This document shows, piece by piece, positions 56,100 through 64,000 of a stretch of 64,000 nt of DNA (the first letter of the stretch is position 1; the number at the start of each line of letters is the position of its first letter). Source of the stretch: Liolophura sinensis (taxonomy: Eukaryota > Mollusca > Polyplacophora > Chitonida > Chitonidae). Made by a program: the position numbers and the translations under genes. Below the pieces are notes generated by a model. That model saw only the letters and a program-made list of their open reading frames with translations. It did not search any database and was not told the origin of the DNA. The stretch covers positions 33,572,510 through 33,636,509 of the forward strand of contig NC_088295.1 of the NCBI RefSeq assembly GCF_032854445.1, given 5' to 3'.

Positions 56100-57530
56100 C
56101 AGACGGTAAAGTGTCGCTGTGTTACATAGGCCAGGTCAAGAAAGATTTGGACAAATAGATCTCTGGTCCGTTACCAAACATAGTGTCTTCCGACACCTTT
56201 CTTCAAAGGCTCACGCCGTGGCCGTGGAACACGAGGCTCTGTTGTCGGAAACAGCATCATCTAGGTCCTGCGTTAATGTCACTGTGCCACGACAGCCACA
56301 GACAGTGCCATATATAGGGGCTGTATATTCATCGTGTTTAACTTGATCGCCACGTTGGATATATGAACAGCTACAATCAACGCACAACTGTGAGATACAT
56401 ATTTTGTTATGATATACACCTGATACACATATTTCGTACTTTATATGCTTTCTTAGTCCTTTGGTGGTTTGTGCTATACGTCGTTTTGGGGAATTGGCCT
56501 TGCCATTATTAACCTGGGACGTCATTATAGGTTGACGGCTTGTATATACGAATGTCTGTTTCGACGTATAGGTTAAACAGACGTCATATAGGTTAAACAG
56601 ACGTCATATAGGTTAAACAGACAGTAAAAAATCTGCTGAAAACTGCTTACATTCCGGCAGTACGCAGTTTGCCTTTGTCTTATTTCAGGACACTTGCAGA
56701 GAGCGAGTCTTGTTACCAAATGTGATAATTCAAACAAGACATGCGAGTTTGTTCGCGAAATAGCAAACTACATTAGGAGCAAAATCATGAGTATGATGAA
56801 ATCAGCCAGTGGATTCTCGTTGTTGACGGATGGATACCAACCTCAAAAAACTGGAAGTGACTCATACTCGCCAGAAAAGTTAAAATAGGAAAACCAGTTT
56901 TTCTTTGTTCTGCCATGGAAGACATACATGACTTTGGAAATGCTAATGCAGCGAACATTAAAGCCGCAGTGGACAGTGTTTTTTGCGGGTGGACGTGCAA
57001 ACCAACATTGGCTTTGAGAGTTATTGTAACAAGCTGTGATGCTGCTTCACCGGTGATGATCCGCCTGTCAACACGAGTGTGTATAATGGGCTGTGTGTCC
57101 GGTTAAAAAATGAGAGACCATGGTTGTTGAACATCCACTGTATCTTGTACAGCAAAAAAAGACTCACTTATGAAAATACCAGAGTTCATGGCAATTTATA
57201 TGACCTGATGGTTTACATTTATTACATGTACAGGAATTCTGGAAAGTTCAAGAGACAGTTATGTAACATGGGTAAAATACTCCAGGTTCAAGTTATGCCT
57301 TCTCAAAGGTTCATGGGACACGATTTGTCAGCTATTAGAGGAAAGGGTTGCAACAATTATTGCGTAATTGGATTGTCCTTACTCAAACATGTGAGAATTG
57401 TGTGGAAAATAATCGTGTGTTCAACTTTTATGCCAAAATAAGAGGGTATTAAAGAAGCTGAAAGACTTCTCTTTCCTTTCTGCTTGTATACTATACCTAC
57501 AGATTCTAGACAATGTGTGACTCTTTGTGT
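56100..57530 (+). pseudogene. Broken hAT-type transposase (ZNF862/KIAA1586-like), several frameshifts
   Basis: Pieces in three frames, in the order expected of this family. At 56119 a zinc-finger-like HLSSKAHAVA segment (tentative). At 56694-56888, FSLLTDG, the first acidic catalytic-site motif (family TDGSTD, here damaged after TDG). At 56880-57106, FLCSAMEDIHDFGNANAANI, then VTSCDAASPVMI, resembling the second Asp region (family SDGASVM). At 57079-57441, RLKNERPWLLNIHCILY, which matches the family's PWLxxIHCVAHRLEL but has lost the His. At 57437-57517, RVLKKLKDFSFLSACILY, the family's LLKKL-F-F segment, in yet another frame. The frame changes at least three times, so no functional enzyme is possible. 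Terminal inverted repeats were not identified. Family recognised from memory. Confidence 0.8.
56562..56624 (+). repeat. Short tandem repeat, 20-bp unit, about 3 copies
   Basis: Three near-identical copies of the unit GACGTCATATAGGTTAAACA within the hAT relic region, between its zinc-finger-like and catalytic parts. Confidence 0.9.
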
Positions 57531-57746
57531 GATAATGTTATTATAAATAATTTAGAGCGCATTTGTGTACACAAGTGGAAATTTTCTGTTATTTATCAGG
57601 GAGTTTATTACGACAAAGAATTTTATGTCGCTTTTGTGCCTTTTTTATTTTAACAAGTTGTTGTGGAAATGATTTGAGGTAAGCTGGCTCTTTGATGGGT
57701 TAGCTATGTTCTCATGTCAGCCTCCACATAAATCGTTACTACTAAC
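57531..57746. other. Noncoding, nothing seen
   Basis: AT-rich spacer between the hAT relic and the candidate exon. Confidence 0.4.
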
Positions 57747-57824
57747 CTGGAACTCGGTCCTGTCGCCTGTGTGGTCCTCAAAGTGGAAGCTGATCATTCC
57801 GTTGCTTGGGTGAACTCGACTGCT
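57747..57824 (-). CDS. Candidate small internal exon of an unknown gene
   Basis: A 78-bp, GC-richer island (26 codons, phase 0 at both ends as drawn) sits in AT-rich surroundings. It lies between a possible acceptor (TGATTTTCGGCAG at 57825) and a good donor (TTCCAG|GTTAGT at 57746). The peptide (segments RVHPSNGMISF and FEDHTGDRTEF) looks protein-like, but I do not recognise the family. No partner exons were found nearby. It may be an isolated exon of a long-intron gene upstream of ndnf, or chance. Confidence 0.35.
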
Positions 57825-60019
57825 CTGCCGAAAATCATCTTTATACAATAATGGTTGATTACAGTTCGTTCTGTGCATTATTAAAACACAAATTGAATGT
57901 AACACTCATTTGTGTTAATGCTGACGTAATGGTTTTTATATTTCGCGAAAAGGTAGAGGAATATGAAGTCAGAATCACTGTAGGACTAACGGAAACATTC
58001 TTTTTTGTAGCGTACACCTTTTACATCATGAAGACAGCGTACTCGAGAAGACCAAGTTTCCTGTTAGTGAATGGAAGAGTACAGATCTGTATTTCTGAAA
58101 GCTAAGCTTGGAAGGATGAAACAGATCTCAGATCTAGTGTTAAATCAAAAATGACTTAATCACATACAAATGTTTGTTGGTGATCGCATGCCTTTCTTTA
58201 AGAAAAACCTTGTGTTTCAGGCTTCACCTTACTTTTGTGTTTAACGTTTTGTATGGAATAAGCTTACTCCTCTCAACAACCACGCGTGTTTTCTTTAATA
58301 AGAGGCAATAAAGATGTCAGCTATGAGTATTTGACCTTCACGGAGAGTTCCTTAATCCTGTGTGTAGTTCCTCTTTGGGTTCACTTAAAATGTACTTATA
58401 GGAAGGTGTTCTACCACATGATATCCCTTTACTGAGCATCAGCAACCAAGGGCCAGTCGACTTTTTACCCGAGGACAAACTCTTTCAAGTGTATTTTGCG
58501 CCTTTTGCCGCGAACGCAGTACTGTTAGTAGAAAAACTTATATATGTACACGGTTTTTGGAAGGCACTCAGCGGCAGGCACACGTCGAAATGAGGAGGAT
58601 TGCTTGGATAACAGGTTCCTCAAAAAAAAAAAACGGACGAAAATACTTGTTAATTAATGCCTGGGCTCGGTGTGTGTACTAATTGATTAACGTTTTCATT
58701 CATAATATAGGTTGCCGAGATAATTTATTCTCTGACGATCATTCATAAGCCAGGGACTTTTGAACGGTGTTCTGCTGTTTAATAGGAAGCGACGTGTAGC
58801 CTAATAAGTGGGCGAGAGTCCGCGGTCTCAGATAAGATGCGCAAACGCTAATATCAACTCGCCGACCTTTTTTCGCTGTATTTTGGCCCGGTCGCATGTG
58901 AAGTTTTTGCCGACTCGCATCTCCCCGCTGTGTTTATCAAGACGGAGGGGAAAAAGTACTTTCCTTTGATCGCGGTAGTCTGGTGGTAAGGTGGTTACCC
59001 CCATCTATATCACAGCTGCGCTCGTCTAGAAAATGGCCCGGGGATTGTGTATAGAATAGTCAATGAGTTCTCTGCCGCTTCAGCCACTTGTTGAGCCGAC
59101 CCGAAATCTTGCCAAACTCTTCACTATAATTCAGTACAACCGTTATACCCCTATAACACAGGTCAGCTTGCCCTATTTTCGTCTGGACCGGCATCACCTG
59201 TAGCAACTCTATGATAGCAATTTGGTCAGATAAGACTTTCTCAGCTGCAGTCTCTCTGAGTTACACTTTTTTCTTCCCAGAGTTGCAGATGGCGGTGTTT
59301 GGGCGACATGTCACATGTTAACATGCCGTACTCGTCTGAACTTGGACGCCTGCAGAAAGGTCAAGATATTGCCGACTATAGGAGGACTATAGCCCTATTC
59401 CACCATAACGGTATATGTAATTAACATATAATGTGATCACTGGGCCCGTAAGGGAAGCGTGTGCAACTTGTTACTTCATGAATGTAACACAGACACAGCC
59501 AGCCACCAGGCACTTTTTGCAATGAAACCCAAACCGACTGCTTTTTTTTTTTGCTTTTTTCCCCCCCCAAATTATAACTTGGCATCATGAATCATCTTTA
59601 ATAATGCCGCAGGAATACTGGTTTACTGTATAAATATTGTTCTGGTGTACATGGGAAACAGGGAAGTCGTGTCTAGGAAATTGCTCGCTTGAGTTATAGT
59701 CTGTTAACAGTATTTAATGTTCAGGGGAATTTACTTAAATATGGGACTCCCGGTAGTATTATATGCAAGTCAATGTACAATAAATCTACATCATGTCATC
59801 TTATTGGTAGCCATCAATTTACAATAGAGACAAATAAAGCTACCGGTGTCATTACACGTGATATTTATACAACAGAAAACATAGTACCATGTACATGGAA
59901 ATCCATATGCACTTTACATATCGCTGATTCACAAATATGCTTGGTCCGGTACAGATAATATGTTAGCGACGTGATCAATTGCAGAAGGAGTGGGCAGTTT
60001 GATATTTGGGTATTTTCTC
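57825..60019. other. Unassigned noncoding stretch with a GC-richer island
   Basis: The interval 58.6-59.35 kb is more GC-rich and contains TAATTGATTAA, AGATAAGA and AAGTGGGCG words that resemble homeodomain, GATA and related binding sites, so it could be a regulatory element. No gene recognised. Confidence 0.3.
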
Positions 60020-60195
60020 CAAAAAGACTCAGATGATTAAAGCGTTAGCTTGCTCGCTACGACCATCAGAGGTTCTTGACCAAGGAGATGGCGTGCTCAA
60101 ATCCAGCTCTCTGTGTTCCTGTTGCGGCTGTTAGGTAACTTTCGAAGGTCGGGAAGAGAACACTACGGTTTTCTCACCACCCCACCCCGCCAACC
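60020..60195 (+). mobile_element. Probable degraded SINE with tRNA-like head
   Basis: GACTCAGATGATTAAAGCGT resembles a box A region, and GCGTGCTCAAATCCAGCTCT resembles box B about 60 bases later. GTAACTTTCGAAGGTCGGGA and GGTTTTCTCACCACC follow, which look like a worn SINE body. It differs from the main SINE family of this window. No duplication was identified. Confidence 0.45.
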
Positions 60196-62394
60196 CACCA
60201 TCCGGCCCCCATTAGTCTGGACACCCCTCAAATCAGTCAATAGAGCAAGACTGACGGGATTCGTTGAAAGATTGTATTTAGAGTTTCAATTAATACACCT
60301 AACCCCTTACAGCTTTCCTGGTATGAATCAACTATCTCCTGCCCAAGCTACACAACAGGATAGTTGGCCTATATTCCCCTTAGTTTTTCAGTTTCTAAAT
60401 GAATTTAAGGTCAAGCGGTTAGCACATGCGTTTCGTAGATCCTGATTGACACTGCTGTATACTGCGTTTGAAATGAAAACCATTGACGAGATTAAAGCCA
60501 TGAGCCTACTGTTGTGTGAGTCTCTATATAGACTTATAAGAAAAGAGGTACAAATGCCATAGATTACTGTGCCGGTTTTCTTATAAACTGACAGACATTA
60601 ACAGAACATTGCATATAGGCCTAAAAAGCTTCCACCGGATCTGGAAAGGTGATTGCATGAGTATGAAAAGAAAATCAATTAGATATATGACTTTAAGGAG
60701 AATTGTTCTATTTTCTGTTTACGTCTTGTTTCTCAGCAATTGTGTTAAAAGCGTTAGTATAGTTTGCATCAGTTTAGGTTAGCCAAATAGTGTATGCATG
60801 CCACACACGTGGTGATAAAATAGGTGGCATGATATCACCGCCAACCGTTGTATCCACCAACACTGATGAACAGATATTACATAACACCTTAATACCGTTC
60901 TATTATGAAACACACACACACACCTACGCACACATTAATCGCTTACAGACTGCATTAGTAGCAGTATATCAATTTAGACGTTTACGTTGAAATTTCATAA
61001 CACCCCTACACAAACCCCAAAGAGAACAAGATTGAGATTGACAGGTCTATTAAAGGAAGACACGTGTGCTGTTATAGTAAAACACAGACTTGTTCCATAA
61101 AATATGCCACACACGATGGAAGTATAGACATCGCACGCCAACACCGACGTTTTATCAGGAGGCGCTTTCATTACGATTGAGATATCAACGTAGTAAATTT
61201 AAATATTGATATATCCACACATTCTGACGCGCAGGAAGTTTATTATGACATGCTTTAAACGCTCATAATATTGGGGATTTGCTCACGTTTCGCCTTTTAA
61301 CATGGTATCCAATTTATTCATTTGTCAAAACCGTTCATTTCTGTCGTATTTCTGGTTCGTTGATTAGAGGTAAGGTAAGCAAGCGTACTGCGTGGTCATT
61401 TATGCAATGAGGTATTGAGCATTTCAACTGTCAGTGCATTTCTAGCAATTCTTTGATTGTTAGTATGCCTTTAGTGTGACAAAGGATTTCTATTCGTTTA
61501 CGTGAACGATACAAAAAACGCCGTAAGAAAAGGTTTTGTTAAATTACAAGCCGGTTTGCCTAATTGTAGTTCGTTCATGAGCCGAATATACCGCTAGCAT
61601 CATTAGAAAGTTTTTCCCAAAAGGGATGAAATTTTTAAGTACATGTAAATCCGTTGTGTTGTGAAACACTGTCTTGATGAAATTTTAAAAGCATTGGAAG
61701 TAAAAGTTGGTAAGAAAGAACTCTCATGTGTCTTAAGCACAACTGTTAGTTAACAAGGCTGGGCACCAGGGCACAGATGAAGTGATCTGAACACTTATTT
61801 GCTTCTGTCATGGGAGATAACTGAAAACTTCGCGGCTTGTTTTGCGAGTTACGTCCCTTGAACATAAGTGCAGTCTCACAAACTGATATCGCCTAGCCAT
61901 TATTATATACTACTTTATGTAAGCAAAACATGTACACTAAATGTGATGAACATCTAAAACGTAACATGGAAAATCTGTAAATGTTAATGTTGATAATAAT
62001 CTTCTATCTTTTAATACAGATAGAATATTTCTAATGATAAAAATGTACATTAGACAGCTGTGGGGTCTACTCGAAGCACAGGTGCCATCATATCATATTA
62101 AGTTAAAGTTACGCTGATATGAGAATGTGTGAGGATGTTATGTTCTAGTGGTTATGGTACCACTGACTTTTGCTACAGAGGTTGATGGTGTAAAATTTTA
62201 ATGGTTGTTGGTCCTACATAAAGGTGACTGCTGGTGGCGTAGAGATATCCATGATCAAAGATATATTAGTGACTGATTTCGTGCTATTAACCATGTTGAT
62301 TAAATGAACACCGATGCTTATATGCCCCTAGCACCGGTCAGGGTAAACGGAATCAGACACCATTATAACGATCGCCAGCAATCTCGCCATTGTA
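60196..62394. other. Unassigned noncoding stretch
   Basis: One short (CA)n patch near 60,910. No recognised ORF or repeat. Confidence 0.4.
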
Positions 62395-62870
62395 CATGTT
62401 TGTAAGGGATTCAGCACCATTTAAGGATGCCGTATATGTAAGGGATTTGACACTACTAGCATGATGTGAATGTAAGGGATTTATTTATATATTTATTTAT
62501 TTATTGTTGAATGGCACACTCAAGAATTTTTCACTTATACGATGATCAGTTTTACGGGTACAGGAAGCCTGAGTGACCGGCATTTGGCAAAGTATTGACG
62601 AACATTCCAACGCGTGACATATTGGTGGAAGAAAAACAGTTTACAACGAACGATAGACTTCACAAATGGCTCCAGAGAGAATGTACAAATTCCCTGCCTA
62701 AGATCGGGATTGAACCGGTACCCCGTGTGTCATTGAGATCGGAAAACATGCATCTTTAACCACTCGGCCACGACCAGCTCTCAAAGAGATTCATAGCAGC
62801 CTCAGTGAGGTGTCGCGTGTAGGTGATTCAGCTGCATTATAGGGATGCCCCATATAGGGTATTTAATACA
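62395..62870 (+). repeat. Decayed short tandem repeat split by a SINE
   Basis: TGTAAGGGATT recurs at about 62400, 62437 and 62471 with related words GGATGCCGTATATG and GATTCAGC. After the SINE, GTAGGTGATTCAGCTGCA, TATAGGGATGCCCCATATAG continue the pattern to about 62870. Units are irregular (roughly 35 bp). Confidence 0.5.
62485..62783 (-). mobile_element. Second SINE type, tRNA-Ser/Leu-like head
   Basis: On the minus strand it begins GAGCTGGTCGTGGCCGAGTG with box A TGGCCGAGTGG (62760-62770) and box B GGTTCAATCCC (62706-62716). This box A form is typical of class II tRNAs such as tRNA-Ser and tRNA-Leu. A body of about 160 bp unlike the other SINE follows, then a tail TATAAGTGAAAAATTCTTGA ending in AATAAATAAATA, shared with the other family. 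Imperfect flanking repeats AAGGGATTTAT (62474-62484) and AAGAGATTCAT (62784-62794), 9 of 11 identical, may be the target-site duplication. Confidence 0.85.
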
Positions 62871-63234
62871 ATATACAAGGGGTGGTTTCCGAAAGTGTAA
62901 ATTCGATCAGATATACCATTTACTACCAACAAGATTTAGTGTGACTCCATGTGCCTGAGACATTCAAAGCTGGTGATACTGTTCTCATTCCGTTGATTAA
63001 TCGCACAGGGCGTCGAGGGGGGTCTTGCGTCAGCGACATTCATGGCTGTAGATTTCAGACACATTCAATGTGTTGATGTATCGCGTCATATTGTATATTC
63101 AACACTGTTAATGCTGTTCACATTCTATTCGGTTAATGAGGTTGGTTCCGTCCATATTCAGAGAAATTAATAACAGTAATAAGAGTGCTTTAGTATGGAA
63201 GCCGATAAGAGGACATCTCGCTACCTCGACCTTT
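62871..63234. other. Unassigned noncoding stretch
   Basis: Nothing recognised. Confidence 0.4.
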
Positions 63235-63345
63235 CTAATACAGGGCGAGGCAGCGAGGTAACGAGGCAGCGAAGCGAAGTAACGAAGTAGCAAGGAAGCG
63301 TGGTAGCAAGGAATCGAGGTAGTGACCTTCGTAAGGTAACGAGGG
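63235..63345 (+). repeat. Array of 8-bp unit GAGGYARC (first block)
   Basis: Repeated GAGGCAGC, GAGGTAAC, GAAGTAAC and GAAGTAGC words over about 100 bp, with some irregular joins. Confidence 0.85.
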
Positions 63346-63947
63346 GACCAGTTTATCACTTTAGTATCCGACTGGGGCATACACCGTGTGTAAGTTGGGT
63401 TCTTGAGACCCCTGGCCGGATGAAATGGACACACTCTAATTTCCAAGCCCTGGATCTATTACGTAATAGTCCCAGGTAGGTCAGTACATCTGCTTATCTG
63501 AGACGTGAAGGGAGGCCATGGGCATTGGGGTGAAAAGGCGTGGGAGGAGGGGGGATGTCGCTGGGACAGGATTTTGGGCGTATAATAGTGATCGCTTTTC
63601 CTTCCATCATATCCCGTCCTATTAATCTTAACTATGCCATATCTCAGTACTCGTTGGTGATAGGAATTTGAAATTTGATTTATTCTTTATTAAAATACAT
63701 TTATTTATTCCTGTGACCTTCCTGTGTACGACCGGAACAGAAGCCGGTCAAAGCTGATAATGAACTCACAAGTAACGCATTGCAGTGAGGCTCTTAGGTC
63801 AGTACTGAAATTTGAGTGACACAATCGTGTTGAGTGATGTAATACTTAATAAAGCACCAGGTTACTTGTAGTCAAATAACGACCGGTCCCCAACAATGAT
63901 GAGCAGTGGGAGATTCACTAATTTCCTGATTGTGTTCGTTGGATGCT
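63346..63947. other. Noncoding spacer between the two GAGGYARC blocks
   Basis: No gene or repeat recognised. Confidence 0.4.
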
Positions 63948-64000
63948 GAGGTGACGAGGCAGCGAGGTAACAAGGCAACGAGATAGCGAGGCAGCGAAGT
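63948..64000 (+). repeat. Array of 8-bp unit GAGGYARC (second block, cut by window end)
   Basis: The same 8-bp words as at 63235-63345 (GAGGTGAC, GAGGCAGC, GAGGTAAC) run to the last base, so the array continues outside the window. Confidence 0.88.

Noticed and set aside
60113-60445. 110-codon plus-strand ORF
   Set aside because: Its start overlaps a probable SINE body and no domain is recognisable.

Overview
The window is eukaryotic, from an invertebrate animal. It is AT-rich, gene-poor and long-introned. It carries tRNA-derived SINEs, several minisatellites and TA microsatellites, with no bacterial-style operons. The one confident gene is an orthologue of animal NDNF (neuron-derived neurotrophic factor; Drosophila nord). 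The SINEs (tRNA head, conserved core, tail ending in AATAAATAAATA) are of a type I associate with molluscs and other lophotrochozoans. A marine mollusc or a relative such as a brachiopod is my best guess. It rests on recall, not on a search.

Layout, left to right. 1-5.2 kb: nothing recognised. 5.24-7.95 kb: a 37-bp minisatellite, most regular in the centre and decayed at both edges. 8-15.2 kb: noncoding 3' flank of ndnf with one SINE remnant. 15,239-29,422: ndnf on the minus strand, read right to left. It has three coding exons (29,200-29,414; 19,147-19,271; 15,239-16,554) whose splice sites and phases fit, giving a predicted 551-residue secreted protein. The introns hold SINEs, an 18-bp-based higher-order minisatellite (20.9-21.5 kb), a 20-bp minisatellite (27.1-27.5 kb) and a long TA tract. 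30-55 kb: mostly featureless, with SINE pieces, TA tracts and a 41-bp minisatellite (50.0-50.5 kb). 54.95-55.38 kb: a tandem duplication with a SINE inserted at its end. 56.1-57.5 kb: a broken hAT-type transposase relic on the plus strand. 57.75 kb: one possible small exon on the minus strand. 60-64 kb: a tRNA-like SINE head, a second SINE family with a tRNA-Ser/Leu-like head, and two arrays of an 8-bp GAGGYARC repeat, the second running off the window end.

Functionally this is one developmental signalling gene in a repeat-rich landscape. I found no convincing new biological system. The more interesting points are the rebuilt ndnf gene, several SINE copies with readable target-site duplications, two SINE types with different tRNA heads but the same tail, and the internal organisation of the minisatellites.
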